NCBI RefSeq assembly: GCF_000378625.1
Contig: NZ_KB905163.1
Location: forward strand, 248,001 to 312,000
Direction: 5' to 3'
DNA: 64,000 nt
Source of the DNA: Colwellia piezophila ATCC BAA-637
Lineage (GTDB): Bacteria > Pseudomonadota > Gammaproteobacteria > Enterobacterales > Alteromonadaceae
In this document: positions 1 through 8,397 of the stretch, in pieces
Position numbering within the stretch: position 1 is the stretch's first letter
Layout: the number at the start of each line of letters is the position of its first letter
Position numbers and translations under genes: made by a program
Notes under the pieces: generated by a model
Told to the model about the DNA's origin: nothing
Databases searched by the model: none
What the model saw: the letters and a program-made list of their open reading frames with translations, nothing else

Positions 1-228
1 TTTACTAAATGTTTTGACTGTCACTGCGTGAATTGTACCGTCTTTTATAATTTCAGCTAATGGCTTAAGAACCGCTTGTTGACGCTTAACACGGCTTAAG
101 TCATCAAACATATCGCTAACTGCATTAATACGGCATTGAGAGCCATCAAATGTTACATGAACTTCATCAAGTTCAAGGGCCTCGTTTATTAATTTACTTA
201 CTAATTGTTCAATCTCACCAACTTCCAA
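1..228 (-). CDS. ibaG: BolA-family protein IbaG (partial, runs off left edge)
   Basis: BolA-like protein. Members of this family partner with monothiol glutaredoxins in iron-sulfur handling, and IbaG is linked to acid tolerance. 76 codons are visible with no stop, so the C-terminal few residues lie outside the window (E. coli IbaG is about 84-89 aa). The conserved stretch HVTFDGSQCRINAVSDMF and the later VKRQQ and IHAVTVKT match IbaG/YrbA. The start is probably TTG at 228-226, because an AAGGAG Shine-Dalgarno lies six bases upstream and no ATG fits. It follows mlaB as the last visible gene of the mla operon, which is its usual place, with murA expected just outside. It is separated from mlaB by a short palindromic repeat. 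Confidence 0.88.
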   Translation of the reverse strand, partial: MEVGEIEQLVSKLINEALELDEVHVTFDGSQCRINAVSDMFDDLSRVKRQQAVLKPLAEIIKDGTIHAVTVKTFSK

Positions 229-252
229 GGGAGTCTCCTTTGTTCGTTATTG

Positions 253-297
253 ATACCCAAGCCACTTGAAGATGCATGTTTCACGCGGTTTGGGTAT
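253..297. repeat. Short palindromic repeat, ATACCCAA family, copy 1
   Basis: The ends ATACCCAA (253-260) and TTGGGTAT (290-297) are exact reverse complements around a 29-base interior. The left arm continues as GCCACTTGAAGATGC, which matches the ends of two other repeats near 49.8 kb and 62.4 kb. It sits between mlaB and ibaG inside the operon and may be a decayed or minimal copy of that family. Confidence 0.6.
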
Positions 298-306
298 ATA
301 TGGTTA

Positions 307-609
307 CTAATCACAGTTTACGGGTAATAAGCCATCTACACCACTTAAAGCAATTAGTTTAGTTAATTTCTCAGGGATATTGCTAAAACTTAACTGACAA
401 GAGCTTTTCATTGCTTGCTCTAACAGGTAGAACAACCAAGCTAGACCAGCGGTATCTATCTTACTTACATGTCTTAAGTCAACATTAACAGCTCTATGGT
501 CGAACCACTTAATATATTCATTATTTTTTATTTGTGCCACGCTATGACGACTTAACTCACCTGAAATGGCAAGAGTACCGTGATTTAGGACTATATTCGC
601 TTTACTCAC
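307..609 (-). CDS. mlaB: MlaB, STAS-domain subunit of the Mla phospholipid transporter
   Basis: Cytoplasmic STAS-domain protein of 100 aa, which in the family binds the ATPase MlaF and stabilises the MlaFEDB inner-membrane complex. The STAS signature is seen in DLRHVSKIDTAGLAWLFYLLE, with the hydrophobic strand, the Asp-Thr-Ala-Gly turn and the following helix. The start is GTG at 609-607, its G shared with the TAG stop of mlaC (one-base overlap). AAGGA lies six bases upstream, inside the end of mlaC. It is translationally coupled to mlaC in the mlaFEDCB order. The length is normal for the family and nothing is missing. Confidence 0.9.
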   Translation of the reverse strand: MSKANIVLNHGTLAISGELSRHSVAQIKNNEYIKWFDHRAVNVDLRHVSKIDTAGLAWLFYLLEQAMKSSCQLSFSNIPEKLTKLIALSGVDGLLPVNCD

Positions 610-1388
610 TATTTATCCTTATCAATCTTAACGACAGAGCCTTTACCCTTTACGGCTCTGTTTTTAATGACGATATCCCTAGTGCTCTTTATTTTTAAGA
701 GCTCGGTAACATAAGGTAAGCCCTTTTGTCTAATAATACTACTTAGCTCTGCTTGTTTTGCATCAAGTAAACTAACACCTTCAGCCACCAGATCAAATGC
801 TTGCCATTGTTGAGTTTTTTTATTTAATCTCACTTTAAAAGAAACATCAATGTCATCTCTGCCAGACATGATAATTTTAGTACGAACCGCCACGATCCTT
901 TTATCGGCAAAGGATTTTTCAGGAGCAAACTCTACAGGTTGGTTTTCATAAAGGGTAAAGACTTGCGCATAAGAAGTTATTAAATACTCACGAAAAACAG
1001 GCACAAACTCACTACGTTCTTCCGCGGTGGTGTTTTTTAAGTGTTTGCCAATGACTTTAAACGCTGAGTACCTATGATTGATATAAGGCATAAGTTCTTC
1101 ACGCACTATATCTTTCAATAAATTAGGGTTTTCTTGAATTGCCTGCTGCTCACTAGAAAATCGTTTAAAGGTTTTTTCTGCCGCACTTTTCACCATTTTA
1201 TAGGGGTTGCTTTGATCTATAGTTTTTTGCTTAACTTCTGTTGTTGAGCTGGTATTGTTAACAACATTACTTGCCACAGTCATTTGGCTAAAAGAGAGTG
1301 TCGATAAAAGACAACTAATGATGACAACTAAAATAGTACCTTGGCGTTTTCCGGTAAAGTGTGAAAATAAACTTATCTTACTATTCAT
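609..1388 (-). CDS. mlaC: MlaC, periplasmic phospholipid shuttle
   Basis: Periplasmic lipid-binding protein that carries phospholipid between the outer-membrane MlaA complex and MlaFEDB. After an N-terminal signal sequence (hydrophobic GTILVVIISCLLSTLSFSQ, with cleavage likely after about residue 38) it has the MlaC/Ttg2D fold, with VREELMPYINHRYSAFKVIGKHL, EEFVPVF-like and DVSFKVRLNKKTQQWQAFDLVAEGVSLL segments. Two adjacent ATGs (1391 and 1388) follow an AGGA; 1388 gives the better seven-base spacing. It overlaps the end of mlaD by eight bases. The N-terminus before the hydrophobic core is rather long, which is common in this order. Length (259 aa) is slightly above E. coli MlaC (211 aa), because of the signal region and a basic tail. 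Confidence 0.9.
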   Translation of the reverse strand: MNSKISLFSHFTGKRQGTILVVIISCLLSTLSFSQMTVASNVVNNTSSTTEVKQKTIDQSNPYKMVKSAAEKTFKRFSSEQQAIQENPNLLKDIVREELMPYINHRYSAFKVIGKHLKNTTAEERSEFVPVFREYLITSYAQVFTLYENQPVEFAPEKSFADKRIVAVRTKIIMSGRDDIDVSFKVRLNKKTQQWQAFDLVAEGVSLLDAKQAELSSIIRQKGLPYVTELLKIKSTRDIVIKNRAVKGKGSVVKIDKDK

Positions 1389-1854
1389 CATCACTTCCTT
1401 GACTGAATAAAAACTGACCAATTAATTCTTCCAAGACAAGTGCTGGTTTAGTATCTTCAATAAAATCGCCTGGCTGCAACATATCAACCGATTCATCGAT
1501 AAAACCTGGTTGCACACCTAAATATTGTTCACCCAATAAGCCTGCCGTTAAAATAGCTACCGAAGTTGCGTCAGAAAACTGGTCATACTGGATATAAATG
1601 TCCAGGGTAACTACCGGTGTGTAATCTTCTGTATCTAGGGATATATCGCTAACGCGACCCACAACAACACCACCAATTTTTATCGGTGAACGAACTTTTA
1701 AGCCACCAATATTATCAAATTTAGCAAAAAGCTGATAACTCTCTCCACCACCGCCGATACCAGAATTTGCCACTTTCAGCGACAACATTAATAATGCTGC
1801 AATACCTAATGCAACGAATAAACCTACCAATAACTCTATTTTCTTAGACACCAT
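1381..1854 (-). CDS. mlaD: MlaD, MCE-domain membrane-anchored lipid transfer protein
   Basis: A single N-terminal membrane helix (about residues 7-28) anchors a periplasmic MCE domain (about 38-118), which in the family forms a hexameric ring with a lipid channel. The MCE hallmark FDNIGGLKVRSPIKIGGVVVGRV is present, as are GLLGEQYLGV and the hydrophobic VLEELIGQFLF helix that lines the pore in MlaD. The start was set at ATG 1854 (MVSKKIELLVG), which aligns with E. coli MlaD and has GGAAG upstream; a TTG twelve bases earlier is also open. At 157 aa it lacks the low-complexity tail of E. coli MlaD (183 aa). Part of mlaFEDCB, overlapping mlaC. Confidence 0.92.
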   Translation of the reverse strand: MVSKKIELLVGLFVALGIAALLMLSLKVANSGIGGGGESYQLFAKFDNIGGLKVRSPIKIGGVVVGRVSDISLDTEDYTPVVTLDIYIQYDQFSDATSVAILTAGLLGEQYLGVQPGFIDESVDMLQPGDFIEDTKPALVLEELIGQFLFSQGSDDE

Positions 1855-1920
1855 GTCTTCCACCAACGCCTTGTAATAAAAAATTCAACAAAAATTAAAC
1901 GAGAATAATAATTAACGTAA

Positions 1921-2697
1921 TTACTTTACGAACATTAATGCCGTTAAAATGAAATCTAAACATAAAACTAATAAGGATGATTGTACCACAGTTGAGGTCG
2001 TCGCCCGGCTTATACCCTCTGACGTTGGCTCACAATCATAGCCTTTATATACCGCTATCCACATAACGATAAAAGCAAAAACAATACTTTTAATAATGCC
2101 ATTTAAAATATCTTTTTCAAAATCAACTTGGTCTTGCATCACTGACCAAAAAGTACCTCCGTCAACGCCAAGCCAACCAACACCGACAACATGAGCGCCA
2201 AGTATGCCAACCATAGAGAAAATTGCCGCCAATAGCGGTAAGCTTATAAACCCCGCCCAAAAGCGTGGCGCTATAACGCGTCTTAAGGGATCAATCGCCA
2301 TCATCTCTAAACTTGATAACTGCTCTGTGGCTTTCATCAAGCCTATTTCAGCCGTTAAGGCAGAGCCTGCTCGCCCTGCAAATAACAAAGCAGCAACGAC
2401 AGGGCCAAGTTCGCGTAATAAAGATAGAGCTACCATAGGGCCTAAGCTAGCTTCAGCACCATAGCCTACCAAAATGGTATAACCTTGTAAGGCTAATACC
2501 ATGCCAATAAATGTGCCTGACACTATGGTTATTAATAAAGATAGTACACCGACACTATACAACTGCTGCATTAACAGCGGTGTACCTTTACGGAAATTAG
2601 GCACATGCAATAATGCCGATAATAATAATATAACCGCACGCCCCAACCCACTTATCATATCAAGGGTTTGCTTACCCAAAAACTGTAACTGCTGCAC
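1921..2697 (-). CDS. mlaE: MlaE, ABC permease of the Mla phospholipid transporter
   Basis: Inner-membrane permease (258 aa) of the MlaFEDB complex. It shows the near-invariant MlaE core [30 protein letters not shown] followed by [14 protein letters not shown] and, at the C-terminus, [18 protein letters not shown] and DFILTALMF. About five to six hydrophobic segments are seen. The start is GTG at 2697 (Val-Gln-Gln-Leu), with GAGG nine bases upstream; no ATG in frame precedes the conserved region. It lies 86 bases after mlaF and 66 bases before mlaD in the same transcript. The length matches E. coli MlaE (260 aa). Confidence 0.93.
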   Translation of the reverse strand: MQQLQFLGKQTLDMISGLGRAVILLLSALLHVPNFRKGTPLLMQQLYSVGVLSLLITIVSGTFIGMVLALQGYTILVGYGAEASLGPMVALSLLRELGPVVAALLFAGRAGSALTAEIGLMKATEQLSSLEMMAIDPLRRVIAPRFWAGFISLPLLAAIFSMVGILGAHVVGVGWLGVDGGTFWSVMQDQVDFEKDILNGIIKSIVFAFIVMWIAVYKGYDCEPTSEGISRATTSTVVQSSLLVLCLDFILTALMFVK

Positions 2698-2721
2698 TAC
2701 TTTATGCCTCGTATATTATTA

Positions 2722-2767
2722 TATCGAAAGTTATTACATCGAAAATGATTGCATTGAAAAAAATTCA
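2722..2767. repeat. Degenerate 15-16 bp tandem repeat in the mlaF-mlaE spacer
   Basis: Three imperfect copies of an ATCGAAAnTnATTnC unit lie end to end between mlaE and mlaF (starts about 2722, 2738 and 2753). The third is the most diverged. No known binding motif is recognised. It lengthens an otherwise tight operon spacer. Confidence 0.4.
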
Positions 2768-2783
2768 TTTAGTTTACTCTTCC

Positions 2784-3599
2784 CTAATATTGTTTGACGA
2801 GTTCATCACGATAAGCAGGTGCATCATAATGGAAAGGTACTGGACCATCGGCATCGCCTCGTACAAACTGCTGCACCAAAGGAGACGTGTCTTGGCGAAT
2901 CTGCTCAGGCGTACCATGTCCTATCACTTTCTTTCCGGCGACAATATAAATATAATCTGCGATGCTCATTACTTCAGGGACATCATGAGAGACCACAACA
3001 GAAGTTAAACCAAGTGCATCACTTAAGGAACGGATTAAGCGAACAATAACACCCATCGAAATAGGATCTTGACCTGCAAAAGGTTCATCATACAAAATCA
3101 ACTCAGGATCTAAAGCGATTGCTCGTGCCAATGCGACGCGGCGCGCCATGCCACCAGAGAGTTCATTCGGTTGCAAGTGCCTGGCACCACGAAGGCCAAC
3201 GGCTTCAAGTTTCATCAGGACAATCTTCTCAATGATGGCTTCAGATAGCTGAGTGTGCTCTCTTATTGGGAAAGCAATATTATCAAAAACACTCATATCG
3301 GTGAATAACGCGCCACTTTGAAAAAGCATACTCATATGCTTACGAGCAGCATATAAGTCAGTACGAGAGAGTTTCGGGATATTTTTACCATCAAAAAATA
3401 TATTACCACTTTCAGGTCTTATTTGACCGCCAATTAAACGCAGCAAGGTTGTTTTACCTATGCCGCTTGGCCCCATAATAGCGGTAACTTTCCCTTGAGG
3501 GATAGACAAGCTGATATCGTCAAATATGACACGTTCACCTCGTTTAAAGGTTAGGTTTTCAATTTCAACCAAATTTACTGTCGGTGTGGAGTTTGTCAT
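2784..3599 (-). CDS. mlaF: MlaF, ATPase of the Mla phospholipid transporter
   Basis: Cytoplasmic ABC ATPase (271 aa) that powers phospholipid transport with MlaE. Walker A is GPSGIGKTTLLR (about residues 43-54), followed by a Q-loop LFQSGALF, signature ELSGGMARRVALARA, Walker B LILYDEPFAGQDPI, and H-loop VSHDVPE. The FAGQDP form is typical of MCE-associated ATPases. ATG start at 3599 is the first gene of the minus-strand mla operon. The 246 bases between it and yrbG form a divergent promoter region, although no convincing promoter hexamers were identified there. Length matches the family. Confidence 0.94.
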   Translation of the reverse strand: MTNSTPTVNLVEIENLTFKRGERVIFDDISLSIPQGKVTAIMGPSGIGKTTLLRLIGGQIRPESGNIFFDGKNIPKLSRTDLYAARKHMSMLFQSGALFTDMSVFDNIAFPIREHTQLSEAIIEKIVLMKLEAVGLRGARHLQPNELSGGMARRVALARAIALDPELILYDEPFAGQDPISMGVIVRLIRSLSDALGLTSVVVSHDVPEVMSIADYIYIVAGKKVIGHGTPEQIRQDTSPLVQQFVRGDADGPVPFHYDAPAYRDELVKQY

Positions 3600-3845
3600 C
3601 GTTCAACGTCACTGTTTCTTTTAATTGCTTAATTAGCAATGTAAATTCTTTAATAACTATGGATTTTACCTGAGCAACAATAATTCTTCATTAGAAATAA
3701 AGGAATTTCGAGGTAAAAATTGTAAGAAACTGATTGAATCCGCTTAAAACTAAAGCAAAACAATATTATTTTCGAATTGTTGACATTAATACTTCTTTTT
3801 TCCCTTACAACGAGCGACAATTTACTCTTAACTTTGGAGTCATTA

Positions 3846-4826
3846 ATGCTAGAACAAATTTTTATATTACTCATTGCCCTGATTGCTTTAGTTTGGAGTG
3901 CTGATAAATTCGTCTTTGGCGCTTCATCGTTAGCGAGAAATCTAGGCATTTCCCCCATGATTATTGGTTTAACCATTGTTGCCATGGGCTCTTCCGCACC
4001 AGAGATGATGGTAGCGGCAACAGCATCAATGCAAGGTAACCCAGATACCGCCATTGGTAATGCTATTGGTTCAAATATAACCAATATTGCTATGGTACTT
4101 GGTCTTACGGCTTTGCTCCAACCGTTAACAGTTTCGTCACAAACAATAAAACGTGAAATCCCACTTATTTTAGCTGTCACGGCCTTAGGTTATTGGCTAC
4201 TGATTGATAATAATTTAAGCTTCATTGACGGCATAATTTTAATGTCAGGCTTTGCCATTTATATCATTGCCTTACTTGTTATCACGTTAAAGCAAACCCA
4301 AGGAAAACCGAGTGATGACCCGTTAATTATCGAGGCAGAGCAGGACGTTGCTCCCGCGGTAAGTATGAAGTTATCCTTGCTTTGGTTAGGCGTTGGTATC
4401 ATTTTATTACCATTGAGTGCGAGCTTTTTGGTTGATTCCTCGGTATTTATTGCTAAAGAATTCGGTATTAGTGACTTAGTTATTGGCCTCACTATTATTG
4501 CCATAGGTACTAGCTTGCCAGAGCTCGCCGCAAGTATCATGAGTATTATTAAAAAAGAAGATGATTTAGCGTTAGGTAATATCATTGGCTCAAATATCTT
4601 TAATATTTTAGCGGTATTACCTATTGCCGGTCTAATTACACCGGGTGATATTGATCCCTCGGCTGCCAGTAGAGATGCGCCTTACATGTTAGGGGTGACT
4701 TTACTGTTATTCATTTTATGTTTTAGTCGCCGCTTTGGTGCCTTTAGAATTACTCGTGCAAAAGGTGCCTTATTACTGTTAAGCTTTATCGCTTATCAAG
4801 TATTACTTTTTAGTCAATTGTCATAA
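3846..4826 (+). CDS. yrbG: CaCA-family calcium/sodium antiporter YrbG
   Basis: Inner-membrane cation/calcium exchanger with about ten hydrophobic segments and the internal duplication typical of the family. The first alpha-repeat has GLTIVAMGSSAPEMMVA with GNAIGSNITNIAMVLG, and the second has GLTIIAIGTSLPELAAS with GNIIGSNIFNILAVL; the acidic residues of the PE motifs bind cations in characterised members. ATG 3846 was chosen over an upstream in-frame ATG at 3777 because GGAG lies six bases before it and the protein (326 aa) then matches E. coli YrbG (325 aa). It is divergent from mlaF and followed 25 bases later by kdsD, the usual order. Confidence 0.93.
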   Translation: MLEQIFILLIALIALVWSADKFVFGASSLARNLGISPMIIGLTIVAMGSSAPEMMVAATASMQGNPDTAIGNAIGSNITNIAMVLGLTALLQPLTVSSQTIKREIPLILAVTALGYWLLIDNNLSFIDGIILMSGFAIYIIALLVITLKQTQGKPSDDPLIIEAEQDVAPAVSMKLSLLWLGVGIILLPLSASFLVDSSVFIAKEFGISDLVIGLTIIAIGTSLPELAASIMSIIKKEDDLALGNIIGSNIFNILAVLPIAGLITPGDIDPSAASRDAPYMLGVTLLLFILCFSRRFGAFRITRAKGALLLLSFIAYQVLLFSQLS

Positions 4827-4851
4827 TAAAAGCTGATATAAATCAATCATT

Positions 4852-5817
4852 ATGAAAAATTTTAAACAATTAGCCAAGAATGTCATTAAAATTGAGCAAC
4901 AAGCCATTGCTGAATTAGAGCAATTTATTGATGATAACTTTGAACTAGCCTGTCAACTGATGTTTCATTGTAAAGGTCGTGTGATCGTAATTGGTATGGG
5001 TAAGTCTGGCCATATTGGCGGTAAAATCGCAGCGACACTTGCCAGTACAGGTACACCGTCATTTTTTGTTCACCCAGGCGAGGCCAGTCATGGCGATTTA
5101 GGTATGGTCACCAGTAGTGATGTGGTGTTAACCATCTCTAATTCAGGTGAAACTAGCGAAGTACTAGCTATCATCCCGGTTATTAAGCGCATTGGCGCTA
5201 AATTAATTTCAATGACAGGTAATACTGATTCAACCTTAGCTAAATTAGCCGACACCCATATATGCATTAAGGTTTCGGCTGAAGCTTGTCCGCTCGGTTT
5301 AGCGCCAACATCAAGTACTACGGCTGCTTTAGTGATGGGGGATGCATTAGCCGTCGCTTTGCTAAATGCCCGTGGTTTTACTGCTGACGATTTTGCTTTA
5401 TCTCACCCGGGAGGCAGTTTAGGAAAGCGCCTATTCCTTCGCCTAAACGATATTATGCATCAAGGAGAACGACTGCCCGTAGTAACTGAACACGCACTTA
5501 TCAAAGATGCCTTAGTTGAAATGTCCTTAAAAGGCTTAGGCATGACGGCGGTAGTTAACGAACAACAGCAACTTGTCGGCTTATTTACCGATGGTGACCT
5601 ACGCAGAGTATTAGATAATAGAATTGATATTCACAGCGATAATATCAGTACCGTAATGACCCACAATCCAAGCGTCGCGCATCGTGATATGCTCGCAGCA
5701 CAGGCCATAAAAATTATGGAAGATAAAAAGATCAACGGTCTTATTATTGTCGATAACAACAATGTTCCTGTAGGGGCGATGAATATGCATGATCTCTTAA
5801 GCTCAGGAGTACTTTAA
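4852..5817 (+). CDS. kdsD: D-arabinose 5-phosphate isomerase KdsD
   Basis: Converts ribulose 5-phosphate to arabinose 5-phosphate, the first step to Kdo for LPS. The 321-aa protein has an N-terminal SIS sugar-isomerase domain (about 35-180), with GRVIVIGMGKSGHIGGKIAATLASTGTPS, FVHPGEASHGDLGM and LTISNSGETSE, and then a tandem CBS pair (about 200-320). These features are shared by KdsD, GutQ and KpsF. The call as KdsD rests on its place directly before kdsC and lptCAB. The TAA stop shares its last A with the ATG of kdsC. Length is close to E. coli KdsD (328 aa). Confidence 0.93.
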   Translation: MKNFKQLAKNVIKIEQQAIAELEQFIDDNFELACQLMFHCKGRVIVIGMGKSGHIGGKIAATLASTGTPSFFVHPGEASHGDLGMVTSSDVVLTISNSGETSEVLAIIPVIKRIGAKLISMTGNTDSTLAKLADTHICIKVSAEACPLGLAPTSSTTAALVMGDALAVALLNARGFTADDFALSHPGGSLGKRLFLRLNDIMHQGERLPVVTEHALIKDALVEMSLKGLGMTAVVNEQQQLVGLFTDGDLRRVLDNRIDIHSDNISTVMTHNPSVAHRDMLAAQAIKIMEDKKINGLIIVDNNNVPVGAMNMHDLLSSGVL

Positions 5818-6362
5818 TGAATACTTTATACGGCGAAGTGCAAAACCAAGTTTTAGCTAAAGCTAAGCAAATAAAATTACTGGTATGTGATGTTGATGGT
5901 GTTTTTTCTGATGGCCGAATTTATTTAGGCAATAACGGCGAAGAACTCAAAGCCTTTCATACTAAAGATGGTTTTGGCATAAAAGCACTCGGGGCTAGCG
6001 GTGTTGCTGTCGCTATTATTACCGGCAGAAACTCTGCCATTGTCGCCAACCGTATGAAAGCGTTAAATGTAGCGCATATTATCCAAGGGCAAGAAAATAA
6101 GTTACCCGCACTGGTTGAATTAACTCAACAACTCAGCATTGACCTTAAAGAAGTCGCTTATATCGGTGATGATGTACCCGATTTACCCTGCATAGAAGCT
6201 GTCGGCCTTGGCATCAGCGTATCCGATGGCCATCCGTTGGTACTTAACGCGGCCAATTATACCACTTTCACTCGTGGCGGTTTCGGTGCGGTTCGTGAAA
6301 CTTGTGATTTAATTATGCAAAGCCAAGGTAACTTAGACAGTGCCACAGGTGCAAGTGTATGA
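5817..6362 (+). CDS. kdsC: Kdo-8-phosphate phosphatase KdsC
   Basis: HAD-superfamily phosphatase (C0 type, without a cap domain) that releases Kdo from Kdo-8-phosphate. Motif I is VCDVDGVFSDG (nucleophile and acid/base Asp, about residues 25-27), motif II is the Thr in IITGRNS, and motif III/IV is YIGDDVPDLP. The terminal FTRGGFGAVRETCDLIM is the tail known to close over the neighbouring active site in the tetramer. 181 aa, similar to E. coli KdsC (188 aa). Start and stop overlap both neighbours (TAATG with kdsD, ATGA with lptC), implying tight translational coupling. Confidence 0.94.
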   Translation: MNTLYGEVQNQVLAKAKQIKLLVCDVDGVFSDGRIYLGNNGEELKAFHTKDGFGIKALGASGVAVAIITGRNSAIVANRMKALNVAHIIQGQENKLPALVELTQQLSIDLKEVAYIGDDVPDLPCIEAVGLGISVSDGHPLVLNAANYTTFTRGGFGAVRETCDLIMQSQGNLDSATGASV

Positions 6363-6928
6363 ATCGATTAAATAGCCTAGCGCTATTTGTCTTGCTGTTA
6401 AGTGCGTTAGTATATGGCATCATGGAGTGGCGTAATTCTTCGATTGAAGAAGACACCTTGATTGTTGATGAGCAGAGACCTGACTTTATTGCCGAGCAAT
6501 TACGCAGTAAAATTTACAGTGACGTAGGGCTACTATCACATACTATTGAAGCCGAGCGCATGGAGCACTATGCAGATTTAGAAGTCAGTTTCTTTGAGTT
6601 ACCCAATTACACCTTGTATCCGAAAAAAGAAGGTAAGCCTTGGGAAATCAGTGCTCAAGAAGCAACACTTTATAAAGATAATCGTGTTGAGCTAAAGCAT
6701 AATGTCCGTATAAGAGCCACTGAAATTGACAGTTTAATAAAAGAAATTCATTGCAAAACGATCGCACTAGATTTAAAAACTAATATCATTAGTTCCGAGC
6801 AAGCCGTGGTGGTGATAGGTAAAGACTTCACTATGTACGGCTCTGGATTAATAATCGATTTAAACACTAAACAGATGACCCTAACCCAGCATGAACGCAC
6901 TATTTATAAACACCAAGATGAAAGCTAA
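6359..6928 (+). CDS. lptC: LPS export protein LptC
   Basis: Bitopic inner-membrane protein that receives LPS from LptB2FG and passes it to LptA. One N-terminal helix (about residues 5-20) is followed by a periplasmic beta-jellyroll domain, with the pattern ISAQEATLYKDNRVELKHNVRI and LKTNIISSEQAVVVIGKDFTMYGSGLIIDLNTKQMTL typical of the LptC/OstA fold. 189 aa, as in E. coli (191 aa). Its ATG overlaps the TGA of kdsC, and its last codons overlap the start of lptA. Sequence is weakly conserved in this family, so context supports the name. Confidence 0.92.
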   Translation: MNRLNSLALFVLLLSALVYGIMEWRNSSIEEDTLIVDEQRPDFIAEQLRSKIYSDVGLLSHTIEAERMEHYADLEVSFFELPNYTLYPKKEGKPWEISAQEATLYKDNRVELKHNVRIRATEIDSLIKEIHCKTIALDLKTNIISSEQAVVVIGKDFTMYGSGLIIDLNTKQMTLTQHERTIYKHQDES

Positions 6929-7535
6929 TATAACAAAGAGTACTTTTAGAGTACTTGCATTGACTTGTAGCCTTATTCTTTTAAGCCCTGCGCAAGCTGC
7001 TAATAAAGATTTAGAACAAGAAATCACCATCAAATCACAAAGACAAGCTGCCGATCTTAAAAATAAAATCGCTAGTTATTTAGGTAATGTCAGTATTCGT
7101 CAAGGCTCTATCTCTATTACTGCCGACATTGTTAAAGTATTCAGCCTTATTGATAAAAAAACGGGTATCAAAAGCGATACTTATCTAGCTAAAGGTAAAC
7201 CGGCTATTTTTCAACAAATGCTCGACGATGGCAGCCTTATCAGCTTACAAGCCGATGAAATAACCTATAACCCAAATTCAAACAATATCACCATTTCGGG
7301 TAACGCATTGGTGAAACAAGCAGGCAGTGAAGTCAGTGGTGATATCATTACTTATAACACCTTAACTGAACAGCTCGAAGCACAAAGCGCTGATAACCGA
7401 CCGGTTACTACCGTGCTGCAACCAACAATATTAAAAAATCAAAAAGAGACGCACGAAAAGTCTAAAGAAAAAAAGCCTACCGAAGCCAATAGCAAAACAA
7501 CAATAAAAAAAGATGGTGACAACAGTGACCTCTAA
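6918..7535 (+). CDS. lptA: Periplasmic LPS bridge protein LptA
   Basis: Forms the periplasmic bridge for LPS between LptC and LptD. A signal peptide ends near SPAQA (about residue 28, hydrophobic core [13 protein letters not shown]). The OstA-like beta-jellyroll follows, with [19 protein letters not shown] and [35 protein letters not shown]. The last 40 or so residues are a Lys/Glu-rich tail without predicted structure. ATG 6918 (MKANITKS) is preferred over an upstream ATG at 6891, as it opens directly on the signal peptide. Overlaps lptC by 11 bases and lptB by 23 bases. 205 aa, a little longer than E. coli LptA (185 aa) because of the tail. Confidence 0.92.
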   Translation: MKANITKSTFRVLALTCSLILLSPAQAANKDLEQEITIKSQRQAADLKNKIASYLGNVSIRQGSISITADIVKVFSLIDKKTGIKSDTYLAKGKPAIFQQMLDDGSLISLQADEITYNPNSNNITISGNALVKQAGSEVSGDIITYNTLTEQLEAQSADNRPVTTVLQPTILKNQKETHEKSKEKKPTEANSKTTIKKDGDNSDL

Positions 7536-8280
7536 TACACCAAGCGCAGCCAAGGTTAATACCCTTATTGCCGATAGTTTGTCAAAATCTTATAAAAACA
7601 GACAGGTTGTGAAAAATGTTAGCTTACAAGTCAATGCGGGCCAAATCGTTGGTTTATTAGGCCCAAATGGCGCCGGTAAAACCACCTCTTTTTATATGAT
7701 CGTCGGCTTAGTCCCCAATGATAACGGCTCTATCAAATTAAACGGGGAAGACCTAACCCTTGCTCCTATGCACGAAAGAGCTCGAAGAGGAATAGGCTAC
7801 TTACCTCAAGAAGCCTCTATCTTTAGGAAACTTACTGTTTCTGACAATATCATGGCGATATTACAAACACGAAAAGAGCTAACTGAAGCACAACGCGTAG
7901 AGAAGCTTGAGCACTTATTAGAAGAGTTTCATATTTGTCATATTAAAGACAATACCGGCATGAGCTTATCGGGCGGTGAGAGACGGCGGGTAGAGATTGC
8001 TCGAGCCTTAGCAGCAGATCCGCAGTTTATTTTACTTGATGAACCTTTTGCTGGTGTTGACCCTATTTCAGTTGGCGATATCAAAAAAATCATCTTACAG
8101 TTAAAACAACGAGGCATTGGTATATTGATCACGGATCATAATGTCAGAGAAACACTAGACGTTTGCGAGCACGCCTATATTGTCAGCCATGGTGAAATAA
8201 TTGCCCAAGGTACTGCTGAGGAAATACTTGCTAATCAAAAAGTCAGAGATGTATACCTAGGTGAACAATTCACGCTATAG
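7513..8280 (+). CDS. lptB: LPS export ATPase LptB
   Basis: Cytoplasmic ABC ATPase of LptB2FG, extracting LPS from the inner membrane. Walker [18 protein letters not shown]-loop [12 protein letters not shown], signature [17 protein letters not shown], Walker [15 protein letters not shown] and H-loop [10 protein letters not shown] are all intact and match LptB closely. 255 aa, against 241 in E. coli, from a longer N-terminus; its ATG at 7513 lies inside the end of lptA. Followed by 117 bases with a small perfect hairpin (8289-8307, arms TAAGTTA/TAACTTA, no T-run) before rpoN, the usual next gene. Confidence 0.95.
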   Translation: MVTTVTSNTPSAAKVNTLIADSLSKSYKNRQVVKNVSLQVNAGQIVGLLGPNGAGKTTSFYMIVGLVPNDNGSIKLNGEDLTLAPMHERARRGIGYLPQEASIFRKLTVSDNIMAILQTRKELTEAQRVEKLEHLLEEFHICHIKDNTGMSLSGGERRRVEIARALAADPQFILLDEPFAGVDPISVGDIKKIILQLKQRGIGILITDHNVRETLDVCEHAYIVSHGEIIAQGTAEEILANQKVRDVYLGEQFTL

Positions 8281-8397
8281 TTACTGTATAAGTTAAGCGA
8301 TAACTTAAAAATATTAACCAGACCAATTTGATAAAAGTAGCTATTCAATGCTAAAAGTAGCTGCTTAGAATAATAAATAGGAAATTATATAACCTAG

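Noticed and set aside
2204..3049. Several plus-strand ORFs opposite mlaE and mlaF
   Set aside because: They lie fully or largely within strongly conserved minus-strand genes and have no recognisable domain or ribosome site.
3780..3811. TTGACA before yrbG as a promoter -35
   Set aside because: A perfect TTGACA is present at 3780-3785, but no acceptable -10 lies at 16-18 bases; the nearest TTACAA is 20 bases away.
3650..4180. 176-codon minus-strand ORF over the yrbG start and mlaF-yrbG spacer
   Set aside because: It overlaps the conserved first half of yrbG antisense and has no family features. The region upstream of yrbG is better explained as a divergent promoter region.
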